A DNA stretch of 64,000 bases from Hygrocybe punicea (lineage: Eukaryota > Basidiomycota > Agaricomycetes > Agaricales > Hygrophoraceae), in contig OY744469.1 in NCBI GenBank assembly GCA_963556145.1, positions 3,072,767-3,136,766 on the forward strand, read 5' to 3'. Made by a program: the position numbers and the translations under genes. The first letter of the stretch is position 1; each line of letters begins with the position of its first letter. Shown one piece after another: positions 19,680 to 32,087 of the stretch. The notes beneath the pieces were generated by a model. The model was not told the origin of the DNA. It saw nothing but the letters and a program-made list of their open reading frames with translations, and did not search any database.

Positions 19680-22600
19680 ATGAGCCTCAGGCGACAACTA
19701 GACACCCGGGTGGCCAAGAAGCGCAAGATCACGCCTGATAGCTCGTTCGCGTCTCTGCCTGTGCAGTCTTCGTTTGCCGAAGTTCTAGAGAGGTTGAAGG
19801 AAGAAGCCGGAGACGGTGTTGGTACGTCGAACCAATACTTAGATGTTTGTGGAGAATCACTGACCCCCACGATTGACAAGGGGCAGAAGGTGGTGCGGAC
19901 AATTGGTCGCGAAATCCACTCGGACATCTAGATGAAAAGCAGGATACAATAAGTATGTTTGATTTTTATGGACAAGGCCAGCTGGAAATATTTCACCATT
20001 TTAGTTTTTCAGCAGATTGACGTCGAAGATTCTGTTGATTCAAGCAATGGAGCCGTGACCTTGCGAATGTTTGGGGTGACAGAGGTGTGCTCATCTTCTC
20101 TGTGTTATATTTTTTTTAACACCTGAAGGCTAGGACGGTCACAGTGTCCTTGCCCATGTTACCGACTTCTTACCCTACTTCTATATTCCCCTGCCTCGCG
20201 GATTTACTGAGGATGACTTAGATTCATTTGCAAATTACCTCAACGTGAGTCCCTGTTGTTGCTTCCGTGCCTGTACAGTAAAACCGACTATTGAATAGAC
20301 GCAAGCCGCCGCTCCGCTAGTAAGAAAGGTAGAGATCATGAAGAAGCGTAGCCTTTGGGGATATCTAGGGGACGATTGGGTCTGTTTTATTAAGATTACC
20401 GTTGCAGATCCTCGCAGCCTGCCGAAAGTCAGAGATGAGCACTGTTCATCTTGCGGCAATTACCCCTGTTGCTAATTTTTCGCTGGCGCTTACGTGTTTT
20501 CGAAAGAGGGGAATGCTCTTTCCAGGGTCTATTCCCAGGTCAAGTTCATACGTTTGAAAGTAACATTGCTTACACGTTGCGTTTTATGATCGACACAAAG
20601 GCAAGTCGGATACCTCACATATGAATGAACTGCTCTGACGCACAGCGTCATTCAAGGTAGTTGGAATGAATTGGATCGAAGTTCCTGCTGGAACATACAA
20701 ACTATTTTCTGAAAACAGCAAACGCTCGCAGTGTCAGATTGAATTCAGTATCAGGCATGTCAAACGCATGATTGTGGCCTTAATACACTCATACTGTTGA
20801 TCTCAGATATGATAAATTTATCTCGCATGCGCCAGAAGGCATCTGGTCTAAAGTTGCACCTTTGCGGGTATTGAGCTTTGACATTGAGTGTGCTGGTCGA
20901 AAGGGAGTCTTCCCGGAGGCGCAGGTAGATCCAGTGATTCAGATAGCGAACATGGTCACTCGTCAAGGTCAGCTTCATGCCTCTCTGTTAGGACAACCGA
21001 AACGTTGAACACGCTGCTGCAGGCGAACAACTACCCTTCATTCGCAATGTATTTACTTTGAATTCCTGTTCGCCCATCGTGGGCTCGCAGGTGCTTTCAT
21101 TCACCAACGAAGCTAAAATGCTTGAAAAATGGAGAGATTTTGTGGCAGAAGTCGACCCCGATGTTGTCATTGGCTACAACATTGCCAACTTCGACTTTCC
21201 GTATCTTCTTGATCGAGCGAAAGCCCTCAAAGTTGGGAAGTTTCCTCTCCTCGGGAGACTGAAAAGTTCGTGCTTTTAATCGTAAGAACGTTTTGTATCA
21301 CTAATTCGTCGGATAGGTATCAAGTGCCAAACGAAGGACACCCACTTCTCTTCGAAAGCATACGGTCAACGCGACTCAAAGGAAACGCCTCTGGATGGAC
21401 GCCTGCAGCTCGATGTTCTTCAATTTATGCAACGAGAGCACAAACTACGAAGTTATACTCTCAATTCGGTTTGCGCACAGTTTCTTGGTGAACAGAAAGA
21501 GGACGTCCACCACTCGGTCATCACTGAATTACAGAATGGTACACCGGAGTCGCGGCGACGGCTTGCTGTTTATTGTCTGAAGGTTTGAAAAGTTTCTTTG
21601 CGTGGACCAATAGTAACTGAGGAATTAATGTAGGACGCATATCTTCCTCAAAGGCTTATGGACAAATTGATGTGTTTCGTCAACTACATCGAAATGTCAC
21701 GCGTAACTGGGGTGCCCTTCAACTACTTATTGGCTCGCGGTCAATCAATCAAAGTGCTATCGCAGTTATTCCGTAAAGCTAACGAGGAAGGATATCTCAT
21801 CCCAGCCTTAAAGGGAGAAGGTGCTTTTTAGTCTCATCCATTGCTTATATGCCTGGTTCGACTTCACGATATATTGCATAGGTTCGGATGAGCAATACGA
21901 AGGTGCTACTGTCATCGAGCCCAAGAGAGGATACTACGATGTTCCCATTGCTACTCTGGATTTTAGCTCCCTCTACCCCTCAATCATGATGGCACATAAT
22001 CTATGTTATACCACGCTTTTGGAGAAGAAAACCATCGAGCGGCTCAACCTCGTCAAAGATATCGATTATATCCAAACACCCAATAATGGTGCATATGCTG
22101 AATACCAGCAAGTTTCGTTTCTGATTTCGAGTCACTGCCAGATTTGTTTGTCACGGCTTCTAAGCGTAAGGGACTCTTGCCCACCGTCCTTGAGGACTTG
22201 ATTTCGGCACGTAAACGAGCAAAAGCTGATTTGAAGAAGGAAAAGGACCCTTTCAAGCGCGCCGTACTAGACGGTCGACAGCTCGCCCTCAAGGTTTGTG
22301 CTTCTATTGTTTGAAACCCAGGTTCCCATCGAATTTTCGACAGATTAGTGCTAATTCTGTGTATGGTTTCACTGGCGCCACCATCGGGAAATTGCCTTGT
22401 CTCCCGATTTCTTCCAGTGTTACAGCGTACGGTCGCCAAATGATCGAAAAGACAAAACAGGTTTGTCCAACGTCGCCTCCCATTACCTGGTATTAAAAAA
22501 TGCTGCGTAATATAGGAGGTAGAAGCTGAATACTGTATCGCCAATGGTCACTCTCACAATGCGGAAGTTATATATGGAGATACCGATTCAGTCATGGTCC

Positions 22601-24090
22601 GATTTGGTCCTACGGAGCTTGAGAAGGTCATGTCGCTGGGTTAGCGGTGTTTCTTCACATTGTCACGTCCTTTCTTGATGTCTGGCCAGGAAGCGAAGCT
22701 GCAGCCCTGGTCACGCAGAAATTCATCAAGCCTATTAAACTAGAATTCGAAAAGGTATACTTCCCGTATCTTCTCATTAATAAGAAGCGATATGCGGGCC
22801 TCTACTGGACGAAACCTGACAAATATGACAAGATGGATTCCAAGGGGATTGAAGTGGGTGGGCGCGTGGTATGCGTGGCATTTCGTGGCTGACCTTGTGG
22901 ACAGACTGTGCGACGTGACAACTGTCGCCTGGTCTCTACTGTCATTGAAACGTGTCTCCACAAAATGTTAATTGACAGAGATGTGAAAGGCGCTGAAGAG
23001 TGAGCATTTCTTCTCTGCGGTGGAACAGCCATGCTGACCCCCGAACAGTTATACGAAACAAACAATCTCAGATCTCCTCCAAAATAAAGTTGATATGTCA
23101 CAGCTGGTCATCACCAAGGCATTATCAAAAACCGGTGAGCTTTGTCAAGTGAAATTGCACAATGCGGATTTTGGAATTTATTGGCAGATTACGTGGGAAG
23201 ACAAGCCCACGTAGAGTTGGCAGAGAGAATGAAACAACGTGATGCTGGTATGCTGGTTCAGTAATCCTTGACTAATTGACTCAATCATGCCTTTCAGGTT
23301 CTGCGCCTGCGCTTGGTGATCGTGTGGCATATGTGATCATTAAAGCAATCAAGGGTAAGAATTTGCCGTCTATCTCCTTTGTTGACCTCATGCATGGTAT
23401 TACAGGTGCTGCGGCATACGAGAAGTCAGAAGACCCTCTGTATGTCCTCGAGAACAGTATTCCCATCGATACCAAATACTATCTCGAAAATCAGCTATCG
23501 AAGCCTCTCATGCGAATCTTTGAGCCTATCCTTGGCGAAAAGGCTTCCTCCCTCTGTCAGTCAAACATACTTTGACCAATTTTCTGACGCTCACACTCTG
23601 CAGTATCCGGCGACCATACAAGAACCATCCAGATTGCAACGCCCACTGTGGGCGGTCTAATGAAATTTGCCGTCAAGACAGTGACTTGTCTAGGCTGCAA
23701 AACACCATTACGAGGGAATAACAGTGTCAAAAGTGCGTCCTTTGTTTAGGTTGTCTGCCATCGTGTACAAACGTCGCCAGTTGTTAGACGGCGCAGTCTG
23801 CAACAACTGCAAGCACAGAATAGGGGAGCTATATCAAAAGCAGGTGTCGACCACATCAGAACTTCAAGTTCGATTTTCGCGCCTTTGGACGCAATGTCAG
23901 CGTTGTCAAGGATCTCTGCACCAGGTACGGATTTGCGCTGGATGAATTCAATGTCACTCAATGGCTAGTCATCCAGGATGTGTTGTGCACCAGCAAAGAC
24001 TGTCCAATATTTTATATGAGGAAAAAAGCGCAGAAGGACGTTGAGGACGCTGGTAGCGTGTTGGAACGTTTTGATTTGGATGGGTGGTGA
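19680..24090 (+). CDS. POL3: DNA polymerase delta catalytic subunit
   Basis: Replicative B-family DNA polymerase, main lagging-strand synthesis and proofreading, nuclear. The ATG at 19680 opens [16 protein letters not shown], with a basic likely nuclear signal. Motifs appear in order across many short exons: [11 protein letters not shown] (N-terminal domain, ~20170), exonuclease I FDIE (~20877), exonuclease [12 protein letters not shown] (~21178), polymerase motif [12 protein letters not shown] (~21960), motif [10 protein letters not shown] (~22350), motif I YGDTDS (~22575) and KKRYAGLYW (~22783). The C-terminus carries CysA (CLGC ~23690 and CNNC ~23800) and CysB (CQRC ~23898 and CTSKDC ~23990), the zinc and 4Fe-4S sites that bind accessory subunits. 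It stops at FDLDGW, 24090. No break was found at the joints I checked. Only about 180 bp separate the start from the divergent DIRS element. Condensin follows 117 bp downstream on the same strand. Confidence 0.93.
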
Positions 24091-24207
24091 TGTATTTTTT
24101 ATTTTTTACTTCGATGTTTATATTACTTTGATGAACGTGACAATCCGTTATGGGACGCGTTTTGGTGTCACGTTTTGTCACGTGAACTTCCGTTGAGGAC
24201 AACCACG

Positions 24208-27132
24208 ATGGCTCCTGCTAGATTAAGGCGGCAGCCAGCACTCCCAGAATCCCAACCTCTTTACGCCGACACTGATTCTGATGTTGACACTGACCGTGAA
24301 TTGCCTAGACAACCACGACCACATCTGAAGAAGCGTCTGAGCGATGTCTACAATCCAGATAACGACCGTAGTTTTTCTTCGGATCCTGGTCGTGTTCCCC
24401 TTAGGTCTGTCAACATAAATGATGATGCTGCTGAAAAACGGAGGCGCAGAAAAAGTACAAAACTCGCCGTTCTGGAGAACGCACAGGCCGGACCATCGTC
24501 AGAAGGAAATGTTGGTGAACCCGAAACATCGAGGACGGCGAAACAAAAGCAGCAGCTGACATCCGTGGCTCAAACCCCAGTGATAGATGTCCCATTAGAC
24601 GTCATGAGCTCCAATTTTGAGGAATGGATGAAGATGGCAACGGATAATGTACACTTGCCCCTTTATTCAGCCGTGCTAGGCTCATGCACAACATACAGAA
24701 AATCAATGCAGCAAACTCCTGGAACTTTGCATTGATTGATTATTTCCACGACATGTCTCTCTTGCGGAACAACACCGATAACTCTATCAACTTCCAGCGC
24801 GCGTCCTGCACACTGGACGGGTGCGTCAAAATCTGGACAAGTCGCGTTGATAGTGTCGGCACAGAAACTGGGAAGCTTCTCAGCAATCTCGCCTCCGAAG
24901 GTAAGGGAGATGACGACGAGCCCACATCCGACAACCCCGACGCTCAAGACCCCTCTCAGCCAAAGAAGAAAAAAACGCATAGAGCCGAGGCAACACTTGC
25001 TAAGAATTCTGATCAGTTGAAGAGCAAGAAACTGGACCTAGAATTTAGCGTCGATCCATTATTCAAGAAGACTTGTGCGGATTTTGACGAGGGTGGTGCA
25101 CACGGACTCCTCATGAACCACCTATGCCTGGGAGTAGGGACCGATGGCGGAATGAGAGTTGTGTTTGACGCCAGCGATTCGATGGGAAAAGTCACAGAGG
25201 AAGAAGAGACTGCGGAACCAGAAGATGATGTCGATTTAGCTTTCCTCCGAAGTAATTTTCCTTCTTGGCTCGAATATTTAAATTCTTTTGACAATGATGA
25301 TTGCAGGGGAATTCTTACCGGATCTCAACGTCCTTGAAGACAAGGCCATCTCACACTCACTCGCCGACTTCTCCTTCTCCAAAGATGCCTTCGCCTTTGA
25401 AGAGTCCACCTTCCGAGACGACACTCGCAATTACCACGATGATGATGATGACGATAGCACATCGTTTATTGCAGGTGGTAACGAAGAATTTCGGATGGAT
25501 ATTGATGGAGCCGGCCCATTAGTTGAAGAAGACTTTTTCCAGGGTGAGCAAGCTGTAGGGGATGATTTTGTAGGAGGTCCAGATGACTATGGCGGCGATC
25601 ACGCTTCAAATGGTTCCGTCGGTGCTGATGGTGATCAGGGGCAAAATGGGAGACTGCCAGGAACATTGTTGCCGTTTGACCCACGAAAGGTGCCCAATGA
25701 GCGTGACCTCGTCATGGCTATGACCGATGCGGACGGGGACGGTGGTATGATGGACTATTTTGACCAGAATTTCCTCAAGAACTGGGCAGGGCCGGAACAT
25801 TGGAAGCTGAGGAAAGTCGTTAGGAAACGTAAGTCCCATTATTTGGATATCAAGTCAGATGTCAATGGACACTCAATCGAGAATTCGATGCAGCGGAGGC
25901 TGCCGAGGTCAAAGCTGCGAAAGTTCATAAAGAAAAAAAGGAGGCCTTCAAAATAGACTTCTTGAGTCCCCCTGAGAAGGACATCAAAGAAGTGGCGAAG
26001 GAACTCTTTGCATCAGTCACAAGGGGCGCAGGTATCAATCTTCCGGGGACTGGTGCAGCAGCTACCAAGACGCGGAAGGGTAAAAAGAAGGAGAAAGAGA
26101 GGAGGGACGACCACCTGTTGCCTGACGATATCCATTTCAGCAGTCGACAGCTCGTAACGCTATTTTTGAAGCCCAAGTTTTCAGTGCGTCCATATAGTCT
26201 GAAGATCCCGCTATTGCAAAGGATGATGACGTCTTGTGTTTGTACCGTGTAGTTGAAGATGCGCGGACAGCGTGTGCGATTCAATGAACACAATGGGGAG
26301 GTAGACGAGAATTTCTGGGCTCAAGCTGCTGCAGACCAAGCCGCCGGGAGAAGGGGTGAAGACGAAGGTGACGAAAGTCAGATTTTCTTTCTTAGCACTA
26401 CGCAAAGAACCGAACTGACGCCGTATCGCTGCAGCCGCAAATGGGGGTGCAATTCCATTTAATACTCAATTTTTCCACGATGACTATGACGACGGGCCCG
26501 GATTTGACGACGTGTATGAAGGCGATGGCGAGGGGATGGGCATGGGCGTATCAGATGCTGATGCAGGTGAACAGGATCTGTTGGCGGCTACACAGGGACA
26601 GATGCGACGTGTGAGGCCCGAGTTTGTCAATTATGCCAAGAGGGCGAAGCGTGTCGATGTACGGAAGTTGAAGGACAATATCTGGAAGGGCCTGAATATT
26701 GTGCTGCCAAAGGACGAGCAGATGGTACGTCATTTTTCTTCCTGACTTTATCCTAGACTGAAACGTGTGGAACAGGAGCTGGACGAACCACCACCTGCGA
26801 CCGATCCCTCAGAAGCACGTGTATTTAGCTCTGTCATATCCGGGTTGCAAAAGTCGTATCCCCGAGAGAAGATGGAAGAGATCAGCACAAGTTTCTGCTT
26901 CATTTGTTTATTGCATCTTGCGAACGAACAAGGTCTCAAGCTGCAGTCTTCGAAGGATGGTTTTTCAGAGGCCGTCGCGGAGGAGGGTGAGACGGAGCTG
27001 GTTGCAGATAAAAAGATTGGGAACATTTGGGAACTAATGGTTTGTGTTACTCTATATATATTTTAGATTATGGTCCTGACGGCTGATTCTTGCCAGGTTT
27101 ATAGGGATCCAGATGCTACCCCAGCCGGGTAG
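24208..27132 (+). CDS. BRN1: condensin complex subunit 2 (kleisin Brn1/Cnd2/Barren)
   Basis: The kleisin of condensin I, bridging the Smc2-Smc4 heads and binding the HEAT subunits during chromosome compaction. The ATG at 24208 gives a basic, acidic-patched N-terminus. After a short intron near 24650 comes the family block NKINAANSWNFALIDYF (~24685), matching the N-terminal Smc-binding helices. LMNHLCLGVG (~25110) is another conserved Barren segment. The middle is acidic (25430-25760), rich in Asp/Glu and Gly. Later blocks include FDVRKLKDNIWKGL-like sequence (~26655) and KMEEISTSFCFICLLHLAN (~26870), the C-terminal winged-helix region that closes the ring. It ends at 27132 after several introns. 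The assignment rests on these blocks; exon joints in 25940-26500 are less certain. Confidence 0.9.
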
Positions 27133-27978
27133 ATTTTCCACCACCCAACTTTCTACTCCTTATATATCCGACTTGTGACTGGTATAATGCATAATGTGTT
27201 GTACGTGACCATAAATCTATATCAAACTTCTGGCTCTCTGGCGACTGTTTAACTCACTATTGAATCCTGACGGATGATATCATTACTATCATTGACTCCA
27301 CACAGAGTTGCCAGTGGAAGGATATGTATCAGTGCATCTTCGACGTGACTCTGCTCCTGACAAGGCCCTTTATTACCTCCTGAGAGAGTCGTACGAAGTG
27401 GATTGTACCTAACGGACAAGTCTGGAAAGCTTGCCAGATTGTCGTTATCTGTGCAGAACCGCACCGTCCGACGGACCAACCTTGCACCATGCGGGGCGAA
27501 GGCCTGGCCTTAGGCTGGCCTGTGACACCTCTTCAAGAAGTGCGTTCTGTAACGCATGCGCAGCGAAACCCAACTTAGCCTAATTATGGTGCTATCGAAC
27601 TTGACCGCCACCGCCGACCGCTTGACAAAGGTCTCCTTTGTGAGTAATTTTCTTCGATGTGCAGTGCGAGTCATCACTGGCACCATCATGATGGTTTCTC
27701 ATGCACATACGAGTCAGTACAAGAATTGATATACAGTATATTGATAGGCAACAAACGATGACTCGGATCGTGGGTCCCTTCTGGTTCTGGTTAGTGCTAG
27801 GCTCGGCGTCAGCCTCCGACGAAATGAGTCACTTGGCTCCAAGCTTTGCAAACAGCGGCGGTCGCGTGTAGATTGTGCTCGATTAGGACTAGTCTATTCG
27901 GCTCAAGGTAAAATACGGGTGATTCCATTGTCCAACCCCTCGACCACATCCCAATAAAATCTCACTGTCATCACTACA
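27133..27978. other. intergenic stretch, no gene seen
   Basis: 846 bp between condensin and the glyoxalase-fold gene. Short frames on both strands show no family motif. It should hold the condensin 3' UTR and the promoter of the next gene. Confidence 0.4.
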
Positions 27979-28549
27979 ATGTCTGAGCAATCATCTGAGG
28001 CCCCCAAAGTATGTTGAAGATGACTATGTCCAACTCGTTATGAAACTGATAATCCATTCTATAGCTTCCGCAGGTTGGAGATGTCTGTTGGCTGGAGATC
28101 CCAGCTACGGACATGGAACGTTGCCAGACGTTCTACAAGACTGTTTTCGGTTGGGAATTTGCCACTCTACCAAGCATGCCTGCTGGCTCCGAAGGCTGCT
28201 ACATAACATTCAGCAAGCCTGGTACTAAGCTTGGCGGTGGTATTCACCTCGTCAAGGAAGACGAACTTATCCAGCCCAAGGTCGACTCAGAGGGCAAAGG
28301 GCAGGTGACAAACAAGATCACGATGAGGGTTGAGGAGGTCGACGCCGCCTTGAAGAGCATCGAAGCTGCTGGAGGTAAAATTATCCTGTATGTGTTTGTT
28401 CCATCGTGTCAATGAGCATGCATACTCAACATTTCTGACTCTGATACGCCATGTATAGTGGAAAGAAAGAGATTGGGGGGGGGTTTGGCTGCTCAGGAAT
28501 GTTCCGTGACACCGAGGGGAACATAAATGGTGTGTGGTCTTCGGTGTAA
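27979..28549 (+). CDS. glyoxalase/bleomycin-resistance fold (VOC) protein
   Basis: Small protein of about 140 residues in three exons: 27979-28008, 28065-28387 and 28459-28549. All joints keep frame, with GTATG donors. It begins VCWLEIPATDMERCQTFY and has FYKTVFGWEF, the typical first beta-alpha unit of single-domain VOC proteins. GGIHLV and MRVEEVDAALKSIEAAGG follow, and it ends GGGFGCSGMFRDTEGN, the second metal-site half with Glu. The family includes isomerases, dioxygenases and resistance proteins, so the substrate cannot be read from sequence. No signal peptide, so cytosolic. A run of nine G at 28475-28483 encodes Gly-Gly-Gly and is a possible sequencing-error spot, but the frame is correct as given. 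Confidence 0.88.
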
Positions 28550-28771
28550 GAATTTATGTACGACATGCCTGTGGTGAATTGTAGTATGTCTGCCCAGTCA
28601 GTTCAACTTGTATAGTTTCTGGTTTCCTGTAATATTACGTAAATACAACAAGGACCACCGATATTGTTCAACGCCCATAATATAATGGTCTGCTTGATCG
28701 TCACAGACATCTAACGGGCATGCAACCTTGCACGTATTTGGTTGGACCACTATCCCTTACACAGTTACACT

Positions 28772-29580
28772 ATGTCTTCTGCTATCACGAGCGGTACCTA
28801 CCACGTTGCCTGTCAACTCAGCGGGATCGTCTTTGACAATGTGGACGGGACGAATCTGACTGCTTCAGAACTCGACAATGGCGAGCATCAGCAGGTAAGA
28901 TATCTTACATCCTCTCACGACTTGACGGTGCTTATCCCCCATTCCTGGTCGTTTTAATTCGTGAAAAGGGCCGTTTTGAGCATCAATGGACGCTACACCT
29001 TTCAAAACGTTCTTTCCTTCGACAGCGGATCGATTTCGACAAATCCTCAAGCGTATAAGAATACATGCCTGGTTATTTGCGAGTATCTCCCATGATTCCC
29101 CACTAAGATAATTGCTTAAATTGATTCTAGAATCGCCTCGCCTTACGTGCCTTTGAATGTTCTCAACTTGGAGGCGGGATCATTAGCAATTGGAACCAAG
29201 GTTCATCTTCGTGCTATCAATTTCTTCGGCTCTAAAGAATAATTCGCTCTGTCATGAACAAGTTACCTTCTATCCTCTCGATGTCACTCTAGGTTTTGAC
29301 AATTCAGTCTGGTATTTCAACCCAACACCTTCCGCAAACGCTAGTATAGTCACTAGCTTGGGAATTTCCACCAATACTAGCTTGAGCTCCAGCACGATCA
29401 TTAGTTCGGGCTCGGCCACGACCGTCATCGATCCCACCTTTCCCATCCGTCATCCACCATTGGTGTGGGTTTCGCCGCTGCCGTTGTGGTTCTTGTAATC
29501 CCGGCATATTTCTGTGGTTTGAGGTGCACCTACTGGCATACAGGTCCAGCCAATGAATCCCAAACCAAGTAGGACCGGAC
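28772..29580 (+). CDS. uncertain small gene: beta-trefoil-like start and possible membrane end
   Basis: From the ATG at 28772 the first exon reads SGTYHVACQLSGIVFDN and ASELDNGEHQQ. This is reminiscent of ricin-B-type beta-trefoil proteins common in mushrooms. A GTAAGA donor follows at 28894. The next segment has two readings: INGRYTFQNVLSFDSG (beta-trefoil-like, but not in phase with the only donor) and an in-phase reading that soon stops. Further on, 29330-29420 is Ser/Thr-rich and 29462-29520 in another frame encodes a hydrophobic run, GVGFAAAVVVLVIPAYF, like a single membrane segment. So this may be one membrane-anchored gene with unusual splicing, two genes, or a decaying gene. The end is approximate. 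Confidence 0.35.
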
Positions 29581-29960
29581 GTCGGCATCCCTGGGCCTCT
29601 CCCTCAACCCAACAATCAAAACAAAGCTGGCCCGGATGGTGATGATGTCGTCAGGCCTCACGATCAACCTTTCGCAACATCTTCCATGACAACAACCCCA
29701 ATCTGCACCCCGAGCCGACACCACGCATAACCGCGGTTCTTATTTCTCGCTTGGAGACGACGACTACGACCTTGATGCCGAATACGCGTACTCCTAATTA
29801 TAGGGTGGCACGTGGCGATGGAGAGGTGTGGATTCTGGTCAGGACAATGAGTTTGATGTCCTCTTGGTGTGCGCTATCGAGTAATTATAAAGCTTTATTA
29901 TACCTTGAGCCCTGGTGGAATCACGTGTTTAAGTTCAGTCCGAGTCGTTTCAGACGAAAC

Positions 29961-31915
29961 ATGACTTCACGCAAAGAATTTAAACAGGTGCGTGAAATTG
30001 TGTGTCCCAGCACCAATTGTACATTTTCATGCACGTCGCTGTCTCCCATAGGTTCCGCACAAGTAAGTACATGTAGGAGCTTGTGAAGATTGACTATGAT
30101 AAACTGACACCAACCTATCCAAGGTTATTAGTGTAAGCCGATCTTCTAGAAATATACCAGGTTTTCTCTTATTTAAAACCGCCGATCGACGTAGCGTCCC
30201 TGGTCCCGTTGAGGTGGCTGACGATGTAGCGTGTCCCCCCTTCGATCCTGAGACAAGGTTGCTGATGTTGGGCTGACTAGGTTCTTTACGCCAATGCCCA
30301 CCCATCCATGTCTCATGTATCCTCAGAGTTCATACCTGTGTTCGGAGATTGCATTCGAATGATCAGGTCGGTTTATTTATGGCCTTGCGTGACGCATTGC
30401 TTGATGGTCTGAATCAGAGAGGTGCTGTTCACCGAACACGGGCAGCCATTCTTGATAGCAGGCTCTGGCACTCTTGGTTGGGATCAAGTAGTTCATACCA
30501 TGCTCCTCTCGTACTTTCATTAAATTTCGACTAGGTTGCCTCCAATCTAGCGGAGGCAGGCGAGAACGCCCTTGTACTTCAAAGCGGGTATTTCGGAGAC
30601 AGCTTTGCGGAATGGTACACTCCTTTCAAAGAAGATAGTTTCTCATTTTTCATTTTTTTTTTCATTTTTCATGACAGCCTTCAAACCTACGGAGTAAAAG
30701 TGGATCTGCTCAAAGCGGAGATCGGAGCAGTCGTCAGCCAACCCGAAATCGAAACTGCTCTCAAGTCCAAGAAATACAAAATTTTGACCGTTACGCATGT
30801 CGATACTTCGACTGGTGTGTTTTCATTTCCCGTCTCCAGTCCAAAGACAAGCTGAACTTTCCGCTCAGGTGTCTTGTCTGACGCGAGGGCTGTTGCTGAG
30901 ACGGTCAAAAGAGTATCTCCTGGCACCCTGGTGAGATAAATCTGTACTGATCCAACAGTATTAATCGTGAGATAGGTTGTGCTAGATGCCGTCTGTTCCG
31001 TTGCCAGTGAAGAGATCCGTATGGATGCTTGGGGTATAGATGTGGTTCTGACCGCAAGTCAAAAGGGGCTTGGAACTCCTCCTGGGCTTAGTATATTATG
31101 TGCCAGTGAAAGGGCATTACGAGTAAGCAGGTTATCGCTCCTTTGCCTATCGGGGCCTTCGCTTACACGTCGTCAAGGTTTTTGAATCAAGATCCACTCC
31201 AGTCTCTTCTTACTATGCCAGTTGGAAAAAGTAATCACATCACCAAATTTCCTCAGGGAATCTTTATCTCACCCAATTGCTCTGGTTGTCTCTCAGGTGG
31301 CTTCCTATCATGAAAGCGTATGAAAAGGGCATCCCTGCGTATTTTGCCACGCCTCCCGTCAACCTTATCTACGCATTACACGTCTCGCTATGCCAAATCA
31401 CCCAATGCTCCCCTTCACTCGAAGAGCGTTTCGAAAGGCATCGAAATGCCAGTCAGCGCATCAAGAACGCTGCAGCTCAGCTCGGCTTGAAACAACTACC
31501 ACTAGATCCAGCATATGCCGCAAACGGGATGACCGCTGTAAGCGAATACTTGTTTACCGCCCTAGCGCAAATTGACATTCGCTAGTTATATTTACCGGAG
31601 AACGTAGGCCCGGCCGATTTACTGCCCCGTCTCGCCGACAGGGACGTTGTGGCTACAGGAGGGTTGCATGTTGAAATCAAGGGTACGCTTCCCATTATAC
31701 TATTGTCAGGCAGCACCTAATCATCTTGTAGACAAATATTTCCGCATTGGGTTTGTGATCTCTCTCACGCCAATGACATATATCTGATTCACGGGCGCGT
31801 CTCATATAGACACATGGGAATTACAGTCGTAGAATCTCAGAGGGGAGACGTCGATGCGGTTATCAAAGCTCTGCAGGAAGTACTACAAGAGATTCGGGCC
31901 GGTCAGAATGCTTAA
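29961..31915 (+). CDS. AGX1: alanine-glyoxylate / serine-pyruvate aminotransferase, class V
   Basis: PLP enzyme that converts glyoxylate to glycine with alanine as donor, in peroxisome or mitochondrion. The ATG at 29961 gives MTSRKEFKQVPHK over two small exons, then PGPVEVADD (~30200), NAHPSMSHVSSEF (~30290), ESGTLGW-like SGTLGWDQV (~30470), TLVVLDAVCSVASEEI (~30975) and VVLTASQKGLGTPPG (~31050), where the Lys after SQ binds PLP. YFATPPVNLIYAL (~31340) and GGLHVEIKDKYFRIGHMG (31650-31815, over short introns) complete the small domain. It ends GQNA at 31915. Many introns of about 50-70 nt. The C-terminus is not an obvious SKL-type peroxisomal signal. It converges with the sulfite reductase gene, 172 bp between stops. 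Confidence 0.9.
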
Positions 31916-32087
31916 AAGCCAAAATTCAACCATGTCTATTGGAAGCCTTCATTGTTCAATAGGATGTAGAATTGCTTCCGCGGTCGTATTCAAAGCTGAA
32001 ATAGTTCACAGAATGCAAGACAAATTTTGATCAAATTATCCCCTAGATGACATCCCCTCGTCCAGCAAACATCCTATATGTTATGAC

